DNA from: Treponema berlinense
Lineage (GTDB): Bacteria; Spirochaetota; Spirochaetia; Treponematales; Treponemataceae
DNA: 64,000 nt
NCBI RefSeq assembly: GCF_900167025.1
Contig: NZ_FUXC01000002.1
Coordinates: forward strand, 1-64,000
Direction of reading: 5' to 3'
A program made the translations under genes and the position numbers. The notes beneath the pieces are model-generated. The model had not been told where the DNA came from and searched no databases. It was given only the letters and a program-made list of their open reading frames with translations. Positions 7,700 to 16,589 of the stretch are shown one piece after another. Position 1 is the first letter of the stretch. Each line of letters begins with the position of its first letter.

Positions 7700-9070
7700 T
7701 TATTCTTTTGTTTCTGAGCCGGCATTTAATTCAAAATATGGCTCTAAAATTGAGTAAAGCCTGTTTTTTATTCTTTTTAAATTTGGAGAATTTCCGTTTG
7801 TTTCTGTCACAAAAATTGAATTTTCGTAAGTTTTTTGTTCTTCCTGCGAAACAGAAAATTTCTGCCCGATTCGCGCCTTTACGTGGATTCCGTCGGTAAG
7901 CCATTCCTCAGTGAGCAAGATGCCGTTTTTGCGTATGTCGTTTAAAAGCGCGTGTTTTTCTGTTGGAATTATCAAGTTTTGGACTTTGCCTAAGAGGCTG
8001 TCGCAGATTTTTTGAGTGAGCTGCTCAAAACCGTCATGATTTAAGGCGCTTATTTTTACCGCATTGCTGAATTCGGCATAAAGCCGGACTGCCTGCGGAC
8101 TTTCCGCTTCGAGAGAATCTGTTTTGTTCAGTACGATTATTCGCTTTACCTTATCTGCTTTTATTTCTTCAAGAACAGAAACGACTGTTTTATACTGTTC
8201 AAAAACATTCGGATCGCTAGAATCAAGAACGAGAAGCTGCAAATCTGCGTTTTTTGCTTCTTCGAGGGTGGATTTAAAGGCGTTTACGAGAGAATGCGGC
8301 AGGTTTGAAATAAAGCCGACTGTGTCCGTAAGAAGAATTGAGCCGCCTTCTTTTAAGTTGAGCCTTCTTGTTGTTGGGTCAAGGGTTGCAAAAAGCTTGT
8401 CTTCGACAAAAACTTCGGCTCCAGTGAGTGCGTTGAGCAGGGTTGATTTTCCGGCATTTGTGTAACCGACTATTGCACAGGACGGACATGGCGTTCTGTC
8501 GCGTTTTTTGCGCTGTGTCTGGCGGTCGAGCACAACCTGGGAAAGTTCTTTTTTTACAAGTGCAATCTTGTCGCGAACCTGTCTTTGATCGAGTTCGAGC
8601 TGGGTTTCGCCGCTGCCTTTTGAACCGTAATTTCCGCCTCGTTGTCTTGCAAAGTCTCCGTACATGTGGGCAAGCCGCGGAAGTGAGTATTCGAGTTTTG
8701 CAAGCTGCACCTGAAGAACGGCTTCTTTTGTCTGCGCCCGTGCGGAAAAAATCCGTAAAATGACTTCCTGCCTGTCAAAAACTGCAAGTTTTGAAAGTTT
8801 TTCCCAGTTGCGCTGTTTTCGCGGTTCAAGAATGTAGTCAAAAATTATTGCATCTGCCTGAAGCTCTTTTGCAAGTGCGCAAAGTTCCTGAGCCTTTCCT
8901 GAGCCGATTCCATAGGCTGGAGAAGGTTCATAGCGCGTCAAATTTACGCTTCTGACTGTTTCTATTCCGAGTGTTTTACAAAGACCTTCGAGTTCTGCAA
9001 GCGGAACTTCCGGCTGGCCAATAAGCAAAGCTTTTATTTTTTGATTCTGTTCTTCTTCAATTTCTATCAT
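7700..9070 (-). CDS. hflX: GTPase HflX
   Basis: Ribosome-associated GTPase that helps rescue or split stalled ribosomes. 456 aa. The N-terminal HflX domain is at about 10-150 and the glycine-rich RQRGGNYGSKGSGETQLE segment near 143-160 matches the family. The G domain has P-loop GYTNAGKST, the TLDPTTRR switch region, DTVGFISNLP and NKTD. A C-terminal extension of about 90 residues follows. The ATG at 9070 fits the normal N terminus. It is followed without a gap by the FliL-like gene, so both are probably cotranscribed. Confidence 0.93.
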   Translation of the reverse strand: MIEIEEEQNQKIKALLIGQPEVPLAELEGLCKTLGIETVRSVNLTRYEPSPAYGIGSGKAQELCALAKELQADAIIFDYILEPRKQRNWEKLSKLAVFDRQEVILRIFSARAQTKEAVLQVQLAKLEYSLPRLAHMYGDFARQRGGNYGSKGSGETQLELDQRQVRDKIALVKKELSQVVLDRQTQRKKRDRTPCPSCAIVGYTNAGKSTLLNALTGAEVFVEDKLFATLDPTTRRLNLKEGGSILLTDTVGFISNLPHSLVNAFKSTLEEAKNADLQLLVLDSSDPNVFEQYKTVVSVLEEIKADKVKRIIVLNKTDSLEAESPQAVRLYAEFSNAVKISALNHDGFEQLTQKICDSLLGKVQNLIIPTEKHALLNDIRKNGILLTEEWLTDGIHVKARIGQKFSVSQEEQKTYENSIFVTETNGNSPNLKRIKNRLYSILEPYFELNAGSETKE

Positions 9071-9205
9071 GTTCTAGCGTTTATAAAATGCGAATTTTAT
9101 AACAAAAATAGTATAAAATATTTTGTAAAAACAGTGAATTCCTTACTTTTTTTTGCCGATTTTAGATAGAATAGAGAAAATATTTTTTAATTTGCAGGTG
9201 AAATT

Positions 9206-12200
9206 TTGACTTCGAGTCAGAAATTTTCTGTAAGTTTGCTGATTTCTGTCGTAATTTTTGCTTTTTTTTCGGTGATTACACTTTCTGGACAGTTTGATTC
9301 TATTGAAGCAAAATTTTATCAGCCGGCTGTAAGAAAACCGATTGAACAGAAAATCAGGGAACTTTCGGAACAGGAAAAACAATATAATCAGATTCTCTTT
9401 GAGCGTTTTGCTTCTTTTGCTTCGGACGATTCTGTGCTTTCTTTTACAAAATCAGTTTCGTCGGACGAGGAAGTAAAGTCGCGTGCTTTGGCTTGTGCAA
9501 AGATTTTTTCTTCGTCGCCTTATTTACAGGGAATTCGCATTGTTGATTCTAACGGCCGGAAAATTCATTACAGCAGTTTTGAAAGCGACAAAAAAAAACA
9601 AAACGAACGCTCGACGGTTTACGAAGATTATTCGAATTTTGTAAAAAACGGGCAGGAAGTTGAATTTGAGCTTTTGGATTGCAAAAACGGCCGGAAATTC
9701 AAGATTTTTAATGATTTTGAAAAAAAACGCATAATTTATTCGTTGCCCTTTATTGGAAAAGATAATTCTGGAAAAATTTCGCAGCAGGCAGACGTATTTT
9801 TTTATTGCGGAACCGAAGATTTTCTAAGATTTTTGTATTCAAAAAATAAAATCAGTCTTTCGGAAAAAGATGGAGCGGAATATCTTTTTACAGGCAATTC
9901 TGATTGCGCAGGTTATATTTTTGGACTTCCTTATTCAAATTCTGAGCTTTTGGGAAACGGTCTGGAAGCACTGCGCGAAAATGTCCGTAAAAAGGTTTTG
10001 AATTTGGCTGAAAACAGGCGGACTGAACTTTTTGAACAGAATGTTGGTTTGACAGGAACTTATCTTCTTTTGGATAAAACTGAAGATTCAAGCGAGCAAA
10101 TTGATTCTGAAAAAAAAGAATTTTCGACGGAAAATGCAGAAGAAAATAAAGAGCCGCTTTCTGCAAGCTATAATTTTGCGGTTTTTACGAAGATTGTGGA
10201 TTTGGGCGAAGAAAATTTTAGTTTTCTCTGTTTTGTTTATGACGGTGGAATGTTTAAAATTTCCCTCGAGCTTCGTATTCTTTTGTTATCTCTCGTTTTT
10301 CTAACCTTGTTTTTGACGATTTTTTTGATTTTAAACTTAAAACGTGATGATTTGAGCGTGATAAAAGCGAGAATAAACCGTTTTCAGAAAATTTTTGCCG
10401 AATCGTACGAAAATTCCAAAGAAAAACTTCCTGGCGAAGAACTAAAAAAACGAAAAAATGAATTAAAAGAAGAAATTAAAAAAAGCCTTGGCCGTCGCGG
10501 AAAAAAATATCCCGCCGAAATTGATGCGCTTTTTGAAAACGGCTGGGCAGAGCTTTTTGAAACAACAATTTTTTCAGATTCCCCGAAAAATTCTCAGTTT
10601 CAAGAAAGCGTAAAAATAGACAGCACCGAATTAAAAAATGTTCTCGAAGAAATTTTGGGCAGCGGACAACTGAGCATTAACGTAAAAAATCAGGAAAACG
10701 CAAAAAAAAGCGATGTCCAGAAGAGTTCAGACGAGATTGAGCCGGTTGAAGAAGCCGAAATCGTAGATGATGTTGAGCCGGTTGAAGAAGTTGAAAGCGT
10801 AGATGACGTTGAACCGGTTGAAGAAGCCGAGAGCGTAGATGATGTTGAGCCGGTTGAGGAAGCCGAAAGCGTAGAAGATATTGAACCAGTTGAAGAAGCC
10901 GAGAGTGTAGATGATGTTGAAACGGTTGATGAGGCTGAAAACGTTGATGATGTTGAAGCGGTTGATGAGGCTGAAGCCGATCGTGTAGCTGCAATTGAAC
11001 CAGTTGAGGAAGCCGAGAGCGTAGATGACGTTGAGCCAGTAGATGAAACCGAGAGCGTAGACGAGATTGATCCGGTTGACGAAGTTGAGAGCGTAGATGA
11101 TGTTGAAACGGTTGAAGAAGCCGAGAGCGTAGATGATGTTGAGCCGGTTGATGAAATCGAGAGCGCAGACGAAATTGAGCCGGTAGATGAAACCGAGAGC
11201 GTAGATGAAATTGAGCCGGTAGATGAAATTGAGAGCGTAGACGAGATTGAGCCGGTTGATGAAGCCGAAAGTGTAGCTGCAATTGAACCAGTTGATGAAG
11301 CCGAAAGCGTAGACGAGATTGAACCGGTTGATGAAACCGAGAGCGTAGATGAAATTGAGCCGGTAGATGAAATTGAGAGCGTAGACGAGATTGAGCCGGT
11401 TGATGAGGCTGAAGCCGATCGTGTAGCTGCAATTGAACCAGTTGAGGAAGCCGAGAGCGTAGATGACGTTGAGCCGGTAGATGAAATTGAGAGCGTAGAC
11501 GAGATTGAGCCGGTTGATGAAGCCGAGAAAGTAGACGAGATTGAACCAGTTGAAGAAGCCGAGAGTGTAGATGATGTTGAAACGGTTGATGAGGCTGAAA
11601 ACGTTGATGATGTTGAAGCGGTTGATGAAATCGAGAGCGTAGATGACGTTGAAACGGTTGAAGAAGTTGAGAGCGCAGACGAAATTGAGCCGGTAGATGA
11701 AATCGAGAGCGTAGACGAGATTGAGCCGGTTGAGGAAGCCGAAAGCGTAGACGAGATTGAGCCAGTTGATGAAACCGAGAGCGCAGATGCTGTTGAGCCG
11801 GTTGATGAAACCGATAGCATAGGCGAAACCGAGAATGAAGACGACACTGAAATTCAATTTGCTGATGGCGAAAAACTGGATTTTAGCAGTCCAAAACCAA
11901 AAAAATTGGATTCTGATGAAGACTTTGAGTTTGCAGAAGATTTTAAGGTTGGTAAAATAGATTTTTCATTTTTGGACGAAGACGAAGATAATAGCGAAGA
12001 AGAACAAAAAATGCAAATACCAGAAGACGAAATTGTAGAACAGCAGGAAAAAACTGACTTTATAGAAACATCAGAAGATTCTCAAGATTTGCCAGAAACT
12101 GAAAAAGTTGAAGAAGTTGAAGAAGTTGAAGAACTCGATACCTTAGAAACTCTTTCTAATCAGGAAGCGACACGTCCGTTTATGTTTGCTGGATTTGCTC

Positions 12201-12361
12201 AGTCAAAAAACAATATTACCGACTTAACTTCGATAAACTCAAAAGCTATTGTTGAAAGTGAAGATGGAACGTTCCATATAGAAGGCGAACCTGAAAAAAC
12301 AGATTACGTTCTTGACAGAAATTTGGAAGAACTTGTTGAATCAGTGATTTGGAAAAAATAA
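9206..12361 (+). CDS. Two-helix membrane protein with about 30 acidic 12-residue repeats
   Basis: 1051 aa, family not recognised. One membrane helix lies at about residues 7-27, then an extracytoplasmic region of about 320 residues that looks like a folded sensor-type domain, then a second helix at about 350-372. The rest is predicted cytoplasmic. It has a basic coiled segment, then from about residue 510 to 871 near-perfect 12-residue units of the form EPVDEAESVDDV, with occasional variants (a DRVAAI insert twice), then an acidic tail. Start is a TTG with an AGGTGA site five to six bases upstream. The topology resembles a membrane sensor, but no signalling output domain is present. The repeat tract could be a flexible acidic spacer or binding platform. 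Gene reality is high, function unknown. Confidence 0.85.
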   Translation: MTSSQKFSVSLLISVVIFAFFSVITLSGQFDSIEAKFYQPAVRKPIEQKIRELSEQEKQYNQILFERFASFASDDSVLSFTKSVSSDEEVKSRALACAKIFSSSPYLQGIRIVDSNGRKIHYSSFESDKKKQNERSTVYEDYSNFVKNGQEVEFELLDCKNGRKFKIFNDFEKKRIIYSLPFIGKDNSGKISQQADVFFYCGTEDFLRFLYSKNKISLSEKDGAEYLFTGNSDCAGYIFGLPYSNSELLGNGLEALRENVRKKVLNLAENRRTELFEQNVGLTGTYLLLDKTEDSSEQIDSEKKEFSTENAEENKEPLSASYNFAVFTKIVDLGEENFSFLCFVYDGGMFKISLELRILLLSLVFLTLFLTIFLILNLKRDDLSVIKARINRFQKIFAESYENSKEKLPGEELKKRKNELKEEIKKSLGRRGKKYPAEIDALFENGWAELFETTIFSDSPKNSQFQESVKIDSTELKNVLEEILGSGQLSINVKNQENAKKSDVQKSSDEIEPVEEAEIVDDVEPVEEVESVDDVEPVEEAESVDDVEPVEEAESVEDIEPVEEAESVDDVETVDEAENVDDVEAVDEAEADRVAAIEPVEEAESVDDVEPVDETESVDEIDPVDEVESVDDVETVEEAESVDDVEPVDEIESADEIEPVDETESVDEIEPVDEIESVDEIEPVDEAESVAAIEPVDEAESVDEIEPVDETESVDEIEPVDEIESVDEIEPVDEAEADRVAAIEPVEEAESVDDVEPVDEIESVDEIEPVDEAEKVDEIEPVEEAESVDDVETVDEAENVDDVEAVDEIESVDDVETVEEVESADEIEPVDEIESVDEIEPVEEAESVDEIEPVDETESADAVEPVDETDSIGETENEDDTEIQFADGEKLDFSSPKPKKLDSDEDFEFAEDFKVGKIDFSFLDEDEDNSEEEQKMQIPEDEIVEQQEKTDFIETSEDSQDLPETEKVEEVEEVEELDTLETLSNQEATRPFMFAGFAQSKNNITDLTSINSKAIVESEDGTFHIEGEPEKTDYVLDRNLEELVESVIWKK
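10734..11820 (+). repeat. In-frame 36-bp tandem repeat array, about 30 units
   Basis: Units of 36 bases (12 codons) repeat through about 1.09 kb. Superimposed are larger duplications: a block of about 80 bases containing gaagccgatcgtgtagctgc recurs near 10959-11038 and 11397-11476, and a four-unit block near 11182 recurs near 11326. Because the unit is a multiple of three, gain or loss of units would keep the frame. All three antisense frames are largely open across it, an artefact of the repeat codons. Confidence 0.9.
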
Positions 12362-12389
12362 AATTCTGACACTGTGGAGCGACCGTACT

Positions 12390-13073
12390 TTAATCCATCT
12401 GTTGAAGTTCTATTGCAATTTCTTCCATTTCGCGGTCTGTCATTGCAATTGTTTCGGCAACGCGGAACAACTCTCTGCGTACGCTTTCCGGAACTTTTGT
12501 CGAGGTTTTGTAGTGCAGTTCATGTTCAAGACTTGCCCAAAAGTCCATTGCAATTGTGCGGAGTTGAATTTCGACTTTTACATTGTGAGTTGTTTCCGAA
12601 AGATAAACTGGAACTTCAACAACAAGATGAAGGCTTCTGTAGCCGCTTTCTTTTGGATCTTTTATGTAATCTTTTTCTTCGATTAAACTTATGTCCGGTT
12701 GTTTTAAAAGAATGTCGCGGACTTTGTAAATGTCGGAAATATAAGGGCAGATTACTCTAATTCCTGCAATGTCGTTGAGATTTTTTGTCATTGATTCAAA
12801 GTTGAACGGCAGATGTTTTTTTTCGAGTTTGCCAACTATGCTCTGCGGACTTTTGATTCGAGTTTTTACGGTTTCGATTGGATTTCTGCGTCCAGTAACT
12901 TTATTTTCTTTATTTAGAATGTCGAGTTTTGTTTCAAGCTGCTTTGTTGCGCTTTCGTAAATCATCATTATCTGCTGAAACTGGATTGCGATTTTGTAAA
13001 CATCGTCCGGATTCGACAGAGTTTTTTCTATTATTTCAGGAAACTTATTTTCTTCCTCAGTCACATTTTGCAT
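12390..13073 (-). CDS. Small alarmone synthetase (RelQ/YjbM-type GTP pyrophosphokinase)
   Basis: Transfers pyrophosphate from ATP to GTP or GDP to make (p)ppGpp. 227 aa, the size of single-domain synthetases; there is no HD hydrolase, TGS or ACT domain. RelA/SpoT synthetase motifs are all visible: RIKSPQSIVGKLEKK near residue 68-82, DIAGIRVIC near 100, GYRSLHL near 145, and EIQLRTIAMDFWASLEHELHYK near 168-190. The ATG at 13073 has an AAGG-type site. It converges with the repeat-protein gene, leaving only 28 bases between stop codons. A long RelA/SpoT enzyme presumably lies elsewhere in the genome. Confidence 0.88.
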   Translation of the reverse strand: MQNVTEEENKFPEIIEKTLSNPDDVYKIAIQFQQIMMIYESATKQLETKLDILNKENKVTGRRNPIETVKTRIKSPQSIVGKLEKKHLPFNFESMTKNLNDIAGIRVICPYISDIYKVRDILLKQPDISLIEEKDYIKDPKESGYRSLHLVVEVPVYLSETTHNVKVEIQLRTIAMDFWASLEHELHYKTSTKVPESVRRELFRVAETIAMTDREMEEIAIELQQMD

Positions 13074-13181
13074 TATTTTACCTTTTTTAAGCTTTAACTC
13101 TAAAATAAAATATAATGATGAAAGTTACTTAAAGGCAAGTTTTTTGCCGAATAAATCTTCTCTCCGAGCTTTGCTTCTTTT

Positions 13182-14612
13182 TTAAAGTCCCAGAAGTTCT
13201 TTTGCCGTTCCAAATGCCGTATTCTGTTCGAGTTTTGCTCCGCATTTTTGAAAAAGAGGGAGCAGACTGTCCGTAATTTTTTTATTTTGCTCGAAAACTT
13301 TTTCGTTTTTTGAACCATAAACGAGAGTCAAAATTAAAAAAACAAGTGGAGTTACGTTCGAAGTTTCTGTTTTTTCTGTCATCTGCGGTTTTGCAATTTC
13401 TGGAAAATCTGTCAAAAACATTTCGAGCGTATTCCAGCTGTGAAAACTTATCAGCCTGTAAATGAACGTGTTTGGAATTGAAGTCTGAACTTTTGTTCCG
13501 TCTTTTTTTGTAAATGAAAAATCCGCACGTCCATTTGCCTTGTTTGTGGCGGCGCCTTTTTGAATTAGCTTTTTTGCAGTTTCTGCATCGTCGGTTTCGG
13601 CGGCGAGATAAAGCGCGGTGTTTGACATTTTTGCGCCGGAATTGATTTTGAATTCGTCTGGATTTTTTATTGAGCCGATTATAAAGTCAATTATTTTGTT
13701 CAACTCATTCAGCTTTGATTCAATTTCCTCGTCGCGGCAATAATATGCGTAGAACATGATTTTTCCAAGTCCTGATTCTATGTAAGTTTGTTTCATGCTG
13801 TGGCTTACTGTCAAAAATGCTTCTTCCAGCCGTTCTTTGCTTGCGTGGCTCAGGTCAAAACTTGAAAGCAGCTGGTTTGTTCGGAAATCTGCCATTCCTT
13901 TTGCATAAGAACTGCTTCCGCCTTTTATTGTTGATTTTGTCTGGATTGCAAAGTAGAGAGGGGAGATTCCTTCGATTAGGCGTGTGTTCAAATCTTCGTT
14001 TTTTGCCGCTGTTTTGAATTTTTTAAGGTCAGGATTTTGAATTGCTGACAAAAGCTTGTCTTTTGTGTTTGGCTTGTAGTCGGCAATTGCTTTTTCTTCT
14101 GCCAGTTTTTCGTTTTTGAACATTTTTGGCGCAAACTGAGTCCAAAACTGCTCTTTTTCATTGAAATTTTTGAAGAAGTTTTCGTCCAAAGGAGCGACCA
14201 TTTTTTTAGAAACACCGTATTCCCAGACTTTTAGAGCCTGTTTTTTATTTTCCGTGTACATAAAAAAGGTAAATGCCTGCTGGACAAATCTTCCTGTGTA
14301 TTCTTCTGCCTGAGAAATTGAATCGAATGCGTTTTTGTAAAATTCTGTGGCAGCGTTAAAGTCGAGTTCTGCTGTTGCGACAAAAGCCTTTAACCAGTTT
14401 ACAAAAAAATCTGAACGTGCAGGCGCAATTTCTTTTGTCTGTTCATAAAATTTCTGCATGTCCTGGTTTTTGTAAATGTATTCTTGCATGACAGAGCGCC
14501 AGATATAAACGAGAGTCTGTTCTTTTGCAAGCTTGTATTCAAATGAATTTTCGATTTTTTCCGAATTTGAATTTTGGGTCTGTTTTTCAGTGTTTTTTTC
14601 AGCTTTTGTCAT
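13182..14612 (-). CDS. Ankyrin-like repeat protein of unknown function
   Basis: 476 aa with no signal peptide. The N-terminal half is helical and charged, with TPR-like character (AATEFYKNAF, ALKVWEYGV). The C-terminal half has weak ankyrin-type units, best seen in NTALYLAAETDDAETAKKLIQKGAATN and in the TPLVFLI segment. Such proteins are usually interaction scaffolds. The ATG at 14612 has a strong AGGTAG site. It lies between the SulP transporter (52 bases upstream) and the alarmone synthetase (108 bases downstream) on the same strand, so it may be cotranscribed with either. No closer family is recognised. Confidence 0.7.
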   Translation of the reverse strand: MTKAEKNTEKQTQNSNSEKIENSFEYKLAKEQTLVYIWRSVMQEYIYKNQDMQKFYEQTKEIAPARSDFFVNWLKAFVATAELDFNAATEFYKNAFDSISQAEEYTGRFVQQAFTFFMYTENKKQALKVWEYGVSKKMVAPLDENFFKNFNEKEQFWTQFAPKMFKNEKLAEEKAIADYKPNTKDKLLSAIQNPDLKKFKTAAKNEDLNTRLIEGISPLYFAIQTKSTIKGGSSSYAKGMADFRTNQLLSSFDLSHASKERLEEAFLTVSHSMKQTYIESGLGKIMFYAYYCRDEEIESKLNELNKIIDFIIGSIKNPDEFKINSGAKMSNTALYLAAETDDAETAKKLIQKGAATNKANGRADFSFTKKDGTKVQTSIPNTFIYRLISFHSWNTLEMFLTDFPEIAKPQMTEKTETSNVTPLVFLILTLVYGSKNEKVFEQNKKITDSLLPLFQKCGAKLEQNTAFGTAKELLGL

Positions 14613-14664
14613 TTTTCTACCTGTTCTTGTAAACTTCTAAAAAGTGGGTTTTTAGAGATACATT

Positions 14665-16362
14665 TTATTTTTTTTCTGTAACTTCTTTTGCGCGGTTTAA
14701 TGCGGCTTCAATATTGTCAAAAATATTTTCACGGCCGATTTTGTCTGCCATGCCGGTTTTTTCGCAGAGCATGTAAGGCTGTGTGTGAATTCCTGAGAGA
14801 ATTATCTGAATTCCCTTTCTGTCGCAGGCCGCTTTTGCCTGTGTAAGAGCACGGATTCCGCCGGCGTCGAGATAGAGCGTATTTCTCATTCTAAAAATAA
14901 TTGCTTTGACGTCTGCCCCGGCTCTTTCCATTGCAAATTCGAATTTTCGTACTGTTCCAAAGAATAAAGGACCGTCAATTTCGTAAACCATTACGCCTTT
15001 TGGAAGCTCAATATGTTCTTCGCTTCCGTTTCCCTTGATTCCTACGACAACTGTGCGGCTTCCTGACTGCACTTCCGACAAATCAATCATCTTTTTGATA
15101 AAGAAGAATGCCGCAAACATAAGTCCGACACCGATTGCATAAGTCAGGTCGACAAAAACTGTAAGAAGGAAGGTTACTGCAAGGACAGTAATGTCTGATT
15201 TTTGGCCTTTTATGAGCGAACGGATTGCTGGAATTCCTGCCATGTTCCACGCTACCTGCATTAAAACTGCTGCAAGAGCCGCCATAGGAATATATTCAAC
15301 ATATTTTCCAAAGCAAACCATAATCAGAAGAAGAACGACTGCATGAACCATTCCTGCAACTGGAGTTCGTCCGCCGTTGTTGATGTTTGTTGCTGTCCGG
15401 GCGATTGCTCCTGTAGCTGGAAGACCACCAAAAAGCGGACTGAAAATATTTGCGATCCCCTGGCCGATAAGTTCGTTGTTTGAGTCGTGTTTTGAGCCGA
15501 TCATTCCGTCTGCAACAACTGCGGAAAGAAGGGATTCAATGGCTGCCAGTACTGCAATCGAAACTGCCGTAGGAAAAACAGTTTTTATCGTTAGTAAGTC
15601 GAGGGCTGGAAGTTTTGGAGATGGAAGTCCTGAAGGAATTTTATATCTGTCGCCGATTAAAACTGTCTGTAAACCGAATTTTTTGTTCAGAAAAATGTGA
15701 ATTACGGTTGCAAGAATAATCACGATTAAACTTCCAGGAACTTTTTTTGTAACCTTTGGCCACAAGAATATTGTCGCAAGGCTTACGGCAGCCATTATAA
15801 ATGAATACCAGTTTATTGTGCTGAGAGAAGACGCGTAAACAAGAATTTTTCCGGAAAAGGTTCCAGGCATTTTTGTGTATTCGTTTCCCAAAACCGTCAT
15901 TGGAAATTCTGGAGAAAGTCCAAGAAAGTCGCCTATTTGGCCTGTTGCGATTGTGACTGCAATTCCTGCTGTAAAACCGACAACAATCGTATACGGAATG
16001 AATTTTACAAGTCCGCCGAGTTTAAATGCTCCGAGAAGAATAAGAATAATTCCTGCCAAAACTGTCGCGGTTGCGAGTCCTGAAAATCCAAGTTGCGGAT
16101 TATTTACGATTGCATAGATGATTACGGTGAATGCGCCTGTCGGACCGCCAATTTGAACTTTTGTTCCGCCAAATGCCGCAATACAAAAGCCTGCAATGAT
16201 TGCCGTATAAAGTCCAGTTTCCGGACTGCATCCTGAAGCAATTGCAAAAGCGATTGAAAGAGGAAGCGCTACGATTCCAACAATGATTCCTGCAATAAAA
16301 TCTTGCGAGAATTTTTTGAGCGAATAGCCTTTTAGAGAGTAAAGCAGCTCTGGTTTGTACAT
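14665..16362 (-). CDS. SulP family anion transporter with STAS domain
   Basis: A 565-aa inner-membrane protein. The N-terminal two thirds carry ten or more membrane segments with SulP signatures (GIIVGIVALPLSIAFAIASG near the start, GPTGAFTVI, GIANIFSPLFGGLPATGAIART). The C-terminal STAS domain covers about residues 435-555 (IIFRMRN....LDAGGIRAL). The family carries sulfate, bicarbonate, dicarboxylates or other anions; substrate cannot be read from sequence. Start at 16362 has a GGAG site. It is divergent from the peptide-binding lipoprotein gene, with both promoters in the 227-base gap. Confidence 0.9.
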   Translation of the reverse strand: MYKPELLYSLKGYSLKKFSQDFIAGIIVGIVALPLSIAFAIASGCSPETGLYTAIIAGFCIAAFGGTKVQIGGPTGAFTVIIYAIVNNPQLGFSGLATATVLAGIILILLGAFKLGGLVKFIPYTIVVGFTAGIAVTIATGQIGDFLGLSPEFPMTVLGNEYTKMPGTFSGKILVYASSLSTINWYSFIMAAVSLATIFLWPKVTKKVPGSLIVIILATVIHIFLNKKFGLQTVLIGDRYKIPSGLPSPKLPALDLLTIKTVFPTAVSIAVLAAIESLLSAVVADGMIGSKHDSNNELIGQGIANIFSPLFGGLPATGAIARTATNINNGGRTPVAGMVHAVVLLLIMVCFGKYVEYIPMAALAAVLMQVAWNMAGIPAIRSLIKGQKSDITVLAVTFLLTVFVDLTYAIGVGLMFAAFFFIKKMIDLSEVQSGSRTVVVGIKGNGSEEHIELPKGVMVYEIDGPLFFGTVRKFEFAMERAGADVKAIIFRMRNTLYLDAGGIRALTQAKAACDRKGIQIILSGIHTQPYMLCEKTGMADKIGRENIFDNIEAALNRAKEVTEKK

Positions 16363-16552
16363 CTTTTTCTCCGTGAATAAAAGTCAATGGATTGAAGGGC
16401 ATCTCCAAAAAATAAAAACTGGCGGTTCCCTTGGTTTGATTGAGATTTATTGAATGAATTTGTTTGTGAAAAATATAGAACATTATTGCGTTTTTTGCGT
16501 TTATTTTCAATTCATTGCAATTTTTTACTGTTTTTGTACGGTTTTGAAAAAT

Positions 16553-16580
16553 TGCAATTTTCAAATCTTCCCAGTACAAT
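16553..16580 (+). promoter_or_regulatory. Promoter of the peptide-binding lipoprotein, near-leaderless
   Basis: TTGCAA (16553-16558), 16-base spacer, TACAAT (16575-16580). The ATG lies nine bases after the -10 box at 16590, leaving room for at most a few untranslated bases. No Shine-Dalgarno. Confidence 0.6.
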
Positions 16581-16589
16581 TTTCTCGTT

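Noticed and set aside
10734-11820. Regular repeats considered as a CRISPR array
   Set aside because: The units are contiguous, in frame and coding, with no unique spacers and no cas genes.
10690-11857. Three long minus-strand frames (up to about 385 codons) opposite the acidic repeat tract, reading as Ser/Thr-, Arg/Gln- or Asn/Leu-rich repeats
   Set aside because: They mirror the 36-bp repeat of the real plus-strand gene, which happens to lack antisense stops in all frames. No ribosome binding site, no independent domain.
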